A DNA stretch of 64,000 bases, from the NCBI GenBank assembly GCA_977006965.1, contig OZ345365.1, positions 682,001 to 746,000 of the forward strand, in the 5' to 3' direction. Each line of letters opens with the position of its first letter. The stretch's first letter is position 1. The position numbers and the translations under genes were made by a program. Below, in pieces: positions 34,852 to 46,013 of the stretch. Under the pieces are notes generated by a model. That model did no database searches, had not been told where the DNA came from, and saw nothing but the letters and a program-made list of their open reading frames with translations. The DNA comes from Phymatolithon calcareum (Eukaryota > Rhodophyta > Florideophyceae > Hapalidiales).

Positions 34852-37800
34852 ATGGACAACTCGCAAGGAACGCTGAAGGTCGAGAAACTCAATGAGACCA
34901 ATTTCCATGCTTGGAAACAGAAAATTCAGCTAGTACTATCATTCCGCAAACTCGACGAGTTCATAGAGGACGATCTACCAGTACGAGATTCCGACGATTT
35001 CAAGCTCTGGCGTCGTAATGACAATAAAGCAAAGGCTATTATCTGTCTCTCGCTTTCAGACGAACATCTCGAGCATGTGCAGGATGTCGAAACGGCCAAA
35101 GAAATGTGGACGTCGATTCTCAATATCTTCGAACGACACACTCTTTTGAACAAACTGGCCGCTAGACGCAAGTTCTACACTGCTACTATGCTCGAGGACG
35201 AGAAAATACTGCCCTATACGAACCGCATTCGCCAACTCGCATCCACCCTCAAGTCAATGGGTGTCGATATTGACGATAAAGAAATGGCCATGGCTGTACT
35301 GAACGGACTTCCTGAACGCTACGACAGCTTGATAAGTGCACTTGATGCTCTCGGCAATGAAGACGAATCATTCTCACTTGAATTTGTGAAGAGTCGACTA
35401 CTCCAGGAAGAGCAACGCATGTCAATGCGTGTCGAAGCATCAACCGTCAAAGCTGAGACTGCTGCACTTTTCTCTGCCAGACGCGATGGAGAACGAATTC
35501 GTGACTACTGTGAACATTGTCATCGATCTGGACATAGAAGTGTGAAATGTTGGACCAAGTTTCCACACCTTGCTCCTGAAGGATACAAAAATCGGAATGG
35601 AAAGCAAACGAAACCAGCTGCATTCCTGACCGATGAATCGGAACATGTTCGAGTTATGTCCGATTCCGACTTTGTATGCCTGATGGTCAAGGTGCGCGAT
35701 TCTGATACTTCCGAGAAGTCAAAGTCATGGATCATTGACTCTGGTAGTACATCGCATATGACGTTCGATCGTTCAATCTTCTGCTCATACACCAAAATGT
35801 CTTCAACCGTCGAAATGGGAACCAAAGCACAGGCCACAATCGCTGGAAAAGGTGATGTCATCATTACGCTTAACGTGAACGGCAAATCTTTAAAACGAAT
35901 GCTCAAGGACGTTATGCACATACCCGACTTTGGATACTCTCTATTGTCTGTCTCAAAAATGGATGAGTACGGATATGGTATAACGTTCAAGAACAGCCGT
36001 TGCTATGTTACAGCTCATCATGACACTATCGCAACAGGTACTCTACGCAAAAGTCTCTACTCTCTAGACCTTGCAGATGGAAATAAACCTAACGAAGTTT
36101 CCTGTTTCGCGAGCCTACAGCTCTGGCATGAACGACTTGCGCATGTTGACCACACTGGAATTACCGGAATGATAAACCATGGGGTGGTGAAAGGTGTAAA
36201 GATTCCTCCCAACTCACAGTCCACACATCCATGTAATGGTTGTCTTGCCGGCAAAGGTCATCGTGCTCCGATTCCAAAGTCCAGTAGTTCTCGCTCCACA
36301 GCTGTTCTCGATCTCGTACATTCAGACGTTCTTGGTCCTATCGACATTCCGTCCCTTGGAGGATCACAGTACTTCATCACATTCATCGATGATCACTCCA
36401 AGTGGACCACGGTATTCACCATGCGAAAGAAAATCGGAGAGCTTTGAGTGTTTTCGGAAGTTTCACAAGTACGCTGAAACCCATACAGGTAGAAAGCTTA
36501 AGCACTTGAACATACAGGACTTCTCGAAAGCACCAAAGCTCAAAGCAATTAGGACAGACAATGGAGGCGAGTACCTTTCAAACGAGTTCAAGGCATATCT
36601 TGCGGAACACGGCATCCATCAACAGCTCACAGTCGCTTACACCCCACAGCAAAATGGGGTGGCTGAACGCATGAACCGCACACTTCTCAACTTAGTGCGC
36701 TCGATGCTCCATCACAGAGGCATCGAGAAGAAGTTCTGGGCTGAAGCGTTGGCAACTGCTGTGTATGTGCGCAACCGAGTTACGTCACGAGGACTTCCTT
36801 CGAACACGACCCTCCATCACATATGGATGGTTTCCCCTCCAGATTTGGGACACTTGCGCGTATTTGGCGCCAAGTGTTGGTACGTGATTCCGAAGAAGAA
36901 AGTGAAGAAACTCGACAGTCGTACTCGTGAGGCGGTTATGCTGGGATACTCGTTTGCATCAAAAGGGTATAAGCTGTGGGATGCGGACTTGCGGAAAGTG
37001 ATTGTGTCAAGGGACTTGACGTTCAATGAATCGGATTGCGGATTCGATGAGACCGAAACCAATGTATCACTTGAAACTCCTCAAATCAAACTGAGTGATG
37101 ATACGATTGAAGGTAAGGTCATTTCGGATGTAGATGATAGGAGCATCGAGAAGGACATTGACGAAGGTGAGCAAGCAGATGGTGGAGAAAAACCTATATC
37201 TCCATCTGGTTCTGACGAAATATCTCCGATGATCGCCAAACCCATTCTGCGTAGGTCAGCTCGGGTCTCAAAACCACCCTCTGACTTCTGGAACGCTCCC
37301 TCGCATACTGCTATGCTGGCCTTCGAGTCCGTCAACCTTGCATCTGAAACCGGTTTGTCTTCTCATCAAGTGCCTCAGACCTTCAAGGATGCGACTTCAA
37401 TTAAGAATGTCGACTTCTGGTCTCCGGGCATTGAGAATGAACACTCGTCACTAACCCGCAACAACACTTGGAAGTTGGTCACTCGCAAGCCTGGCATGAA
37501 CGTTCTTCCGTGCAAGTATGTCTTCAAGGTCAAGGATACAGGCCCTAAAGTCCGCATTATTGCGAAAGGGTTCCGACAGGTGCATGGGGTGGACTACGGT
37601 GAAACGTATGCCCCAGTCGTAAAGTTCACTTCGATCCGTATCCTACTTGCAACCGTTGCTGTCCATGATTTGGAACTATACCAAATGGATGTTGTTACGG
37701 CTTTCTTGCATGGTGACCTTGACGAAGACATCTACATGGAGGTTCCGTCTGGATTTCGAGATCCCAAGCGTCCTGACCTTGTTTGCAAGCTCTTGAAGGC

Positions 37801-38756
37801 ACTGTACGGCCTGAAGCAAGCACCGCGACAGTGGCATGCCAAGATCGACAAGTTCCTCATCGACGAGCTCGGCTTCTCAAGTAGTCCCAATGATCCTTGT
37901 CTTTATGTCCGGCATAAGTCAAGCAGCATCATGATCATCGCGCTATATGTGGATGACTTGCTGATTGCCGGAAACGATACTTCTGCTATTTCGTGGATCA
38001 AGGGGGAACTGAACAAGCGATTCGAGATGAAGGACGTTGGAGAAGCTAGTGTTTGTCTTGGACTTGGAATTCGACGAGATCGCACACTTCGAACTCTTCA
38101 CCTCTCGCAGTCGGTCTTCGCTCAGTCAGTCTTGGAACGTTTCGGCATGGAGAACTCGAAACCAGCACAAACTCCTATGGAGTCAAGCAACAAGAACAGC
38201 GGAACCGAAGAAGTCGACATCACACAGCTCGTCGATGAACAAGTTCCATACCGTCCAGCCATCGGAAGTCTCATGTACTTGATGGTTGGTAATCGGGTAC
38301 ACGGCTGCGGACTGGGCGGGATGTGTTGAGACAAGACGGTCCACGAGTGGCTATGTGTTCCTTCTTGCAGGGGAAGCCATAAGCTGGCGTTCAAAGAAGC
38401 AAACCATCGTCGCCACTTCAACATGCGAAGCGGAATACATCGCTTCGTGTGCCGCCGCCAAGGAATCTGTCTGATTGTCAAGACTCATTGCCGATGTTCA
38501 AGGTCTCGAGAAGCCATCCGCCATGACTCTGTACACTGACAGTCAAAGTGCGATCGCGACCGGGCGAAACGCGGCCATCACTCAGAGGAACAAGCACATC
38601 GACATCCAATATCACTATGTTCGTGACGTGGTTGCCACGGGCAAGAAATCTATCGAGTATTGTAGTACTGAATTGATGATTGCGGATGCACTCACCAATC
38701 GTGTCAAGACGGCCAAGTTCGCATATGGCATGGGTATATGCGCGAGGAAGTCGTAG
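34852..38756 (+). pseudogene. CopA gag-pol pseudogene (E6)
   Basis: Very similar to E7. Intact from MDNSQGTLKVEK through gag, knuckle and protease to the integrase core. Lesions: a 1-nt insertion in an A-run near 36430 (MRKKIGEL); then IN, RT (YVDD kept) up to LMYLMVG; a deletion of about 160 bp at 38291 joining the RT connection to the RNase H start (GYTAADWAG), with GGT at the joint; TGA at 38472-38474 in place of Trp (ESVWLS in E7); and a 12-bp in-frame loss near 38697 (KPLD missing). Since all lesions are recent relative to E7, E6 is a close sister copy that has decayed. Confidence 0.93.
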
Positions 38757-38777
38757 TCTCCCTCGATCAAGGGGGAG

Positions 38778-39228
38778 TGTTGGAAGTGTGACTGCTTGGT
38801 GCTCTATTCGCAACACACTTCAATATCAAGTATGATCTCGGTACACGTGTACACGTGTACACGTGTCAAGTTGAAAGTCAAAGTGTCTCAGAACTTTGAA
38901 TCAAGAAGTTTGGCAGTGACACGTGTCAAAGTATGATAAGAGTATGATAATCATACTCCCCGCACTCAGTAGATGGTTCTTGATTTTTTCATGTTACACG
39001 TGTCATATGATATTATGACAAATTTGTTTACGGTTAGATTGTCTCCGTCGTCAATTTGGGTTTTGATCAAGTCTGGTTGAGTTTTCAGGTCTATATAGTC
39101 TTGACCTGAGGTCCGCCGAGTGAATAAACCAAGGAACTCATTCACTCACAACTCATCTTCTCGTCATCCAAAATCTTACCAACCAAACTTTTTCCTTCAC
39201 CTCATCTTATCCATAACCTCCAACAACA
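38778..39228 (+). repeat. CopA 3' LTR (E6)
   Basis: 451 bp, preceded by GATCAAGGGGGAG. It has one extra ACACGTGT unit (38843-38865) compared with the 5' LTR. Followed by GAGTC and the methyltransferase gene. Confidence 0.94.
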
Positions 39229-39233
39229 GAGTC

Positions 39234-41106
39234 CGTGTTGCAGACGTTGATGGAGATACTAAATGCCGAAGAGCCTCAAATCGCGTACAGCCCTGCTCCT
39301 AAGTCAACTGCTCCCGATACCCTTTATTGTCGCGTCTACAGCAAGCTCCTCATCCCGAACACTATCCGTACTGCGAGCTCGTTCTTCAACATTGCTGACA
39401 GCAACCTCGCAGCGAACCAGATTGCGACCTTGCACCGAATGAAGCATCATGCTCTCTTGCATGGGTACAAAACTTGCCTCGGCACTGAGCTTGACGATTT
39501 CTATGCCAAGGCCGTGAAAGCCGGAAAAGAAATCGCCGAAATGGACAAAGTTCTTGAAGGAGAGGAGTGGCCGCTCCCCCTGTTAACTATGCGGCTCAAC
39601 ATTCTACATACCCCGCAGTTCGACATCGAAATACAGGCGAACGAGGGGAATGATTCCACGCTACTCCCATCTCTTGAAGCCACTTATAAGAAGTACTCTC
39701 CAACACTTGCAACAATCCGAATCGCAAAGTGGACCAGGTCTCTCAATGAAGGAGAGAATCTCCCCAACGTTCTCAACACGCCCCCAGCTCCCCTTCAACA
39801 AGATAGAGATTAGACCAAATCTCATGGCGGTCGACATCATCCAGAGCCGGCTCCCCAATCTACCATCGATACACTCTCTGCTGCCCGTGAAGAGCTCATT
39901 GCTTCAAATGTCACGATCCTCCCCATGACTGTGACGGCATACGCGAGAGAGATGCTCTCACCTGATCATCCTCCAGTCCATGATATCGTCATCACGGAAC
40001 CTCCTGTTGGTATGTCTTTAGAAGGGAAAGATGCCCTCGTTACGGTTTGCAATGCCGTCAGTAAGCCTGGAAGCAAGTTTTATGCATTCTGTGCGTGGAA
40101 GGAGTATCCTGAGTGGGAAGCAGCGCTGATGAAGGCCGATTTCACAACCGAGAAAAACCCATTTGTGCTCTGCCACAATACAGATCGATTGCAAAGGACA
40201 CGATGTGTCACATCCCCGCAACCGGCTACGTTCTTCGCCATAGTCGGCACTGCTCCCGGTCGTCGAGTGGATGGCTTTCTTCCGGATCTGGAAAGTCCAT
40301 ACGCAAGGGTCAACTGTACAAATAAGCATAAGTACGGACTAATCGAAAACATTGTCCCCCCTTCGCGTCCTCTTACGAAACCGGGTTCACGTCGCCCTCT
40401 TGTCCGTAAGGAGCGAAACGTTAACCTGATATGCGAGATATTGACTACCTATGCGCCACACACGGCGTCCGTTTTCGACCCGTACGGCGGCGCGCTGACT
40501 ACAGCATGTGCGTCCCTCATGACAGGAAGACATTGAACTGTTTTGGAGGAATCAGTAGAAGTCCTCGAAGTTGCTCTGCCTCGAATACTCTCTCTGGCCC
40601 GCGCTGGAGCAACGACCCGGACCTTCCGCAACGACGATCAACGGGAACGGGTGCGCGTGCGCATGATGTTTGACATGTACAATTCCATGCAGTGGGCAAG
40701 TGAAGTTGAACTGCCGGCACCCAGCGACTCAGAATCAGATGTTTCTAGTCCAGACATCGTGCTTGTAGAGCCGCCAAAGTGCGCGACGCTCTTATCTCCC
40801 ATCGCGACACGAAACGCATCCCAAAGTTCCCCCCAAGAGACTGTTCGTCCTGCGATCTCTCCTATGTCCGACCACGAAACAGAGACTCTGCTCCAGCACA
40901 CACCTTCTGCCCCATGCAGTGTGGGCGGATGCCTTTTAGCGAAATCAACCAGTGACACGCAAAGCGCCACACCATATGGACACAAATGCAGTATTTGCAG
41001 CACAGCTGTACACACATTGTGCTGTGCACGCATTTTGGGTATAACGGTTGAGGATGGCGACACACCTTTGTTTTGTTCGACTTGTTTCCACAAATCCGTT
41101 GCCTGA
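39234..41106 (+). pseudogene. ParB-DNA methyltransferase gene, segment 3 (MTase)
   Basis: Continues segment 2 across the GAGTC duplication (...AMELDE, S, VLQTLMEILNAEE). One frame runs to 41106 with two stops: TAG at 39811-39813 and TGA at 40534-40536, the latter where MTases of this kind often have Cys (GRH-stop-TVLEES). Methyltransferase motifs: DIVITEPPVG at 39982-40011 (motif IV, usually DPPY) followed downstream by VFDPYGGALTTACASLMTGR at 40471-40530 (motif I). This order is that of the beta class of N4-cytosine/N6-adenine DNA methyltransferases (CcrM/DpnA type). An acidic, Ser-rich linker leads to a Cys/His-rich end, HKCSICSTAVHTLCC...FCSTC, resembling a PHD-like finger. The degenerate EPPV tetrapeptide may mean altered or lost activity. 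Confidence 0.72.
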
Positions 41107-43085
41107 GACGACTCCCGAACGCGTTCCCGTTGGTATGCTACTGCTAGCAATTGCACGTATATGCTCTTTTCTGATTCCAACCTTCTGCAAGATTCAAAAT
41201 GTGACATATAGCACAGTGCAAACGCTCATAAATCTGAAATAAAATTCATTTCTTTCTAATTGTCCTTTTCGTGGAGACAGTGTACTTTCCTCTCTCTTGA
41301 CGTAAACCAGAACTTGAAAATATCTAACCAAAAATAAACAAACCTCTCGAAAAAGGAAACTGATGTCGTCGTAGACAAATATGAGTCTAAGTACAAGGCC
41401 TGTCGAGTGCGGACCAACGAAAACGTTGATCGTTCACTTTTGCACTATAGATGTCGTGCGATGTCAAGACTATTTGGAAACACAGAGAAAATAGCAAACT
41501 AGAAACATCTTGAGGTGCTCACACTCGTGAGCATGGCGGGATACTCGATAACCTCAGCAAGTTGTACGCGCTAGATCGACCAACTGCGCTGGAGGGTCAT
41601 ATGCATTAACTTTTTTAAGATTCAGCACAGGAGTTGGTTGTTACACTCTTTGTTGCTTCTCTGAAAATAATCTTGGATAGGACAATCGCGGTGAGATTTA
41701 CTTCTAACTGTGTGCCGTTGGTACGAATTTCGCTCTGTTTCCTTCGCTTCAGCTAATTGAAAAGACGCAGGAGTAGCAAAGTGCAGTTTATAATATATGG
41801 CTAATTTCTCAGCTTGTAGCTGGGCTTTTAAATGTCTTCATAGAATTAAAGAAGTCAACAAATGTCGTTTGTTGTTCTGAGACGGCATCCTTTTGCAGTG
41901 GCCCGAAATGCACAGGACTTGTCCTCCAGGAGACTATAGAATCTGTAGGCGAAATTTAGTTCCGTGTTATTGCCATGGCACTGCTTCCATGAAGGTCTTA
42001 CGACAATGCTCGGCTTCGAGAGGACCTTCAATGGTATTCTGATTCGCTCATTACGACCGCCCCAGAACAAGGAAGGTGACGACATAATGCCTCTCTGTCT
42101 CAAACCAAAAAGGGCATATTACTTCAAACTTGGATTGATACAAATAAGTTTCCAAAACTCAAAACCTCACTATGGCACTCCTAAATAAGGCACTTTATCT
42201 TCTCAGTGATCCTTGATTCTCGTGACTATGGATCTGGGGGCAATACTTGACCTACTTCTTGTACAATACTAAGTAATATCCGTGACATCATAGACTATTG
42301 AATCTGTTCCAAATCATTATCGAAATGAACGTTACGATTGTTATACGTACGAGGACGACTTAGTACTCTTTTCCAAATCGTATGGAAAGATCTGAAAAGG
42401 ACTTGTTTTTCATTTTCTTATAAATTTCGTCTAGTCCAGCTCCTACTGCGACCTTTACGGGTACATTACGTCGCCGGTTTGGAAATGAGATATGAAACAG
42501 TTGTAACCTAGTCGAAGGCGTGTGTCAAAGACGAAGAGGTCACCGAATTTGGAGATGTTATAATGAGATGAACCGTGAATTCTACGGTAATGGTGGCTCT
42601 ACTTACGGCTCTTTGCTCCAATTTATTTTCAAAAGAATGATTATCTGGAGAATTAAAAGCTAGATGAGAAGATGAAGAGCATGGAAGTCATGATCATTGC
42701 AGAAATCATCCTGGCTTTCTTGATCTGCGTTTTTACTGTAGTCTTTCTAGATGCACTTTGCCATGCGGTTGATATGTTCTTCACTCGTTGCGGTGCATGG
42801 ATTTCTATTCTAGTTCCTTAACGAGGAGGGAACTTTTCCTTCTGTGCGAGACTGTCTGCCTTTTCATATGCTTTTTTCCTGTCGTCTCTGCTTCTTAGTC
42901 TATTCTAGAAGATATCGTAATATTTCTTTTCTTGCAAGTTCACTTGGCCTCAGAATGGTCTCATTAGTTTTGTGCAACGTACAGCTGTTATATGTCAAAA
43001 GGTGCATTTTCTTAAGTATTTAGAGCAATGAGGACACGCATACAAAAAGCGCCAGAACGGAGACACAAACGTCAGGGTTCTAATC
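41107..43085. other. No recognisable gene
   Basis: AT-rich DNA downstream of the methyltransferase gene. AATAAA-like runs near 41240 and 41334 could serve as poly(A) signals. No credible frame or shared repeat was seen. Confidence 0.45.
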
Positions 43086-43284
43086 AGTGAGTCTCTATGG
43101 CCCAAGATATTGCTCTAAACCTATATGGCGCATTACAATAAATATGGCGCAGCAATCTACTGCGCTCTAGCGTACTAACTGCTTCAATCATCTTCGAGCA
43201 ACACAATTCATATTTATCCAATATGTTTTCCAGCTTCGCTTCCTTGATATTATGAATATAATTCATTTCTCCAGCTGTAAGCAT
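43084..43284 (-). CDS. Small unknown frame in RU1 copy B
   Basis: 66 codons, MLTAGEMNYIHNIKEAKLEN onward, rich in Lys/Glu and probably helical. I do not recognise it. The corresponding part of RU1 copy A (about 12455-12600) keeps MLT at its start and a KEEKLEKIIDKYE peptide despite heavy nucleotide divergence, which argues that it was once protein-coding. Probably an exon or end of a longer mobile-element protein. Confidence 0.35.
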   Translation of the reverse strand: MLTAGEMNYIHNIKEAKLENILDKYELCCSKMIEAVSTLERSRLLRHIYCNAPYRFRAISWAIETH

Positions 43285-43570
43285 TTAATCGTTTCCAACG
43301 AAAATTTAGTGCTTACAGATAATTATTAAATTTGTAAGCAGTACACTTTTGTTATGATTCGTTCGTTGGAGTTGGGTTCCCATCATTTCGCGTTGTATGT
43401 TCTGTAATTTCGATCTAACTCTCTTCCGTCTCATATATGTACTATGAAAAGGGTACCATTAGACTTCTCTCTCTCCATACTATCAGTTGATATAAAATTA
43501 AAATTATTTTGCGAAATTTTGTCAGAAAAACCTAATCCCATTTTAAAAACGTAATCTTACGAAACAGTTT
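43086..43570 (-). repeat. RU1 diverged repeat, copy B (inverted)
   Basis: Reverse-complement counterpart of 12179-12640 (landmarks listed there). Its 5' edge, at 43562-43570, abuts TAACCTCCAACAACA, the terminal 15 bp of a CopA LTR, much as copy A abuts an LTR end. Confidence 0.65.
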
Positions 43571-44395
43571 TAACCTCCAACAACACTATCGTCGCCATGT
43601 CAACATGTGAAGCGGAGTATATCGCTTCGTGTGCCGCCGCCGAAGAAGCTGTTTGGCTGTCAAGAATTATCGCAGATATCCAAGGTCTCCAGAAGCCCAC
43701 TCTCATGACTTTGTATACCGACAGTCAGAGTGCAATCGCAACCGGGAGGAACGCTGCCATCTCTCATTCCAATATCACTACGTTCGTGATGTTCTTGCAA
43801 GAAGAAAGATCTCGATTAAGTAGTGCAATACTGAGTCCATGGTTGCTGATGCATTAACCAAGCCACTCGATCGAATCAAGACAACCTTGTTCGCTCAAGA
43901 GATGGGATTATGCAAGCAAATGGCGTAGTGTCCCTCGATGAAGGGGGAGTTTTGAAAGTGTGATTGCTTGGAGCTCAAGTCCCAAACACACTTCAATATC
44001 AACGTATGATCTCGGTACACTTTTACACGTGCCAGGTCGAAAGTCAAAGTGTCTCAGGACTTTGAATCAAGAAGATTGGCAGTGACACGTGTCAAAGTAT
44101 GATAAGAGTATGATAATTATACTCCCCTCACTCACTAGATGATTCTTCATTTTTTCCATGTTACACGTGTCATATGATATTATGACAATTTTTTTTCGGG
44201 TCCGTGTGTCTCCGTCGTCAATTAGGGTTTTGATCAAGTCTGGTCGAGTTTTCTGGTCTATATATGCTCGACCTGAGATCCGCCAAGTCAATAAACCAAG
44301 GAACACATTCTCACCTATCTCAGCTTCTACTCAACCATTTTCTTTCAACCAAACATTTCCACTCTCCTCATCCATTCTCTAACCTTACACCAACA
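43571..44395 (+). mobile_element. CopA copia fragment E8: RNase H end and LTR
   Basis: Starts with 15 bp of an LTR end (43571-43585) joined to the RNase H region of pol. It reads STCEAEYIASCAAAEEAVWLS and LYTDSQSAIATGRNAAI, then a deletion of about 30 bp removes the ITQRNKHIDI part and shifts the frame. The pol remnant ends at the TAG at 43926-43928. LTR 43950-44395 starts TTTTGAAAGTG (the terminal TG has mutated). Confidence 0.83.
43950..44395 (+). repeat. CopA 3' LTR (E8)
   Basis: 446 bp, ends CACCAACA. Contains CACGTG boxes, a TATATATG run near 44260 and AATAAA at 44289. Confidence 0.82.
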
Positions 44396-44477
44396 TTCAC
44401 AACCCAACTTCTCCTGAACCAATTCTTTCCAACCAAAGATTTTCATTCACCTCATCTTATCCCTAACCGCCAACAAA
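44396..44477 (+). repeat. Tail fragment of another CopA LTR
   Basis: 82 bp matching the last part of the E2 LTR (TCACAACCCAACTTCTCC ... CCAACAA). It suggests that E8, or its LTR, inserted into a pre-existing LTR. Confidence 0.7.
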
Positions 44478-46013
44478 AGGACGCATCTCGGCTCTGCAGA
44501 ATTCTGTTGTTTGATTGGAAGGGAATCTGAAAGACTTGTCGGAGTACGGTTTACCGATTTGAAAGACAGTCTACCACGCACAGCGCGTGGTCAGTAGGCC
44601 CCGTATACTCATCTTCAAGGAAAAGGTCGCAATTATAGCCTCGCGAAGTACTTGCTCGGTGGGTTGTGCCAACATCAACATTGGAATTTAGGACATTGGA
44701 ATTGACGGATACGTCTTGCAGTGCGTGTTGCCGGCTGCCGGCTGCAAGTTCAGGTGTACCAAAACGCCACAAGAGGTAAACGGCCTAGAGCCATCCCCAG
44801 ATCAATCTCCGGGTCACACTGACTCGAAGCGAATTTCTTATAAGAGATAGATTGCCTTGATAGTTAACTTCTGTTAACTCGCAGTGGACTCCCCGAACGG
44901 ATCTTCGACAAGATTTCAAGAACCCCCAGTCCAAAATATGGACAACTCGCAAGGAACGCTGAAGGTCGAAAAACTCACCGAGACCAATTTCCACGCTTGG
45001 AAACGGAAAATTCAGCTAGTACTATCATTCTGCGAGTTCGACGAGTACATCGAGGTAAGCCCTCCGGTAAGGGAGACAGACGAGTAAAAAGTCTGGCGTC
45101 GAAATGACAATAAGGCTAAAGCGATTATTGGTCTATCCCTTTCCGATGCCCATCTCGAACATGTCCGAGGTGTCGAAACGGGGAAAGCGATGTGGCAGGC
45201 GATTCTCAACATATTCGAACGCCATACGCTTCTTAATAAACTCGCCGCTCGTCGCAAGTTCTATACCACCACAATGCTCGAAGGCGAAAAGATACTGCCA
45301 TACACTAATCTAATTCGTCAGCTCGCATCCACACTCAAATCAAAGGGTGTTGACATCGACGACAAGGAAATGGCAATGGCTGTCCTGAATGGTCTTCCGG
45401 ATCGTTATGACAGTCTCATCAGTGCCTTATACGCACTTGGGATCGAGGACGAGACATTCTCTCTCGAGTTTGTGCAGAGCCGGCTTCTACAAGAGGAGCA
45501 ACGTATGACTATGAAGCATCGACGGGGAAGTCTGAGTCCACGGCTCTTGTAAGTGCAACTCAAAATGGTTCATACGCCTATGACCATTGCGATCATTGCA
45601 ATCGAGCTGGAGATCCTTCTCTCAGGTGTTGGGTCAAGTTGCCGCACCTTGCACCAACGGGATACAAACCTCCGTGTCGAAAAGGAAAGAAGGAGGAACC
45701 GACTGCCTTAGTTGCTGCTGAAACAGAATCGATTCGTAATGGCAAAGGTTCGAAACTCAAACATTCCCGAAAAGTCCACGTCATGGATTATCGACTCCGG
45801 AAGCACATCCCACATGACATTCGATCGTTCAATCTTCGTCTCATACATGGAAATGAGGTCGACAGTCGAAATGGGAACTAGAACAACTGCAACCATAGCA
45901 GGAAAAGACGATTCCATCGGGAAACTCAGCATCAACGGAAAACAGTCTCAATGTATGCCCCAAAACGTTGTTCATATTCCGGACTTTGTTTATTCGCTCC
46001 TTCCCGATTCTAA
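44478..46013 (+). mobile_element. CopB copia fragment E10 (leader, gag, protease)
   Basis: 5' part of a CopB element without LTR or primer site. Leader 44478-44937 matches the reverse complement of 49074-49505, including a CTTGCAG hairpin unit. The fragment stops in the protease region at 46013, where E11 begins in the opposite orientation. Confidence 0.85.
44938..46013 (+). pseudogene. CopB gag-protease pseudogene (E10)
   Basis: Starts MDNSQGTLKVEKLTETNFHA. Lesions: TAA at 45085-45087 replaces Phe; a 7-bp deletion near 45510 shifts the frame; a further deletion of about 45 bp near 45732. Knuckle CDHCNRAGDPSLRC (Asp where CopA has His) and protease WIIDSGSTSHMTF are recognisable. Ends at YSLLPDSK, then the joint with E11. 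Confidence 0.88.

Larger units (their letters stand above)
28269..39228 (+). mobile_element. CopA copia element E6, split by E7
   Basis: CopA copy flanked by GAGTC at 28264-28268 and 39229-39233. Its 5' LTR is interrupted at ATCTT by E7 (28643-34196) and continues at 34202-34270; the primer site is 34271-34284. Gag-pol 34852-38756 is broken; the 3' LTR is 38778-39228. Removing E7 with one ATCTT copy restores a normal 5' LTR that matches the 3' LTR across the joint (ACTCATCTTCTCGTCATCC). The element is inserted in the ParB-methyltransferase gene. Confidence 0.95.
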
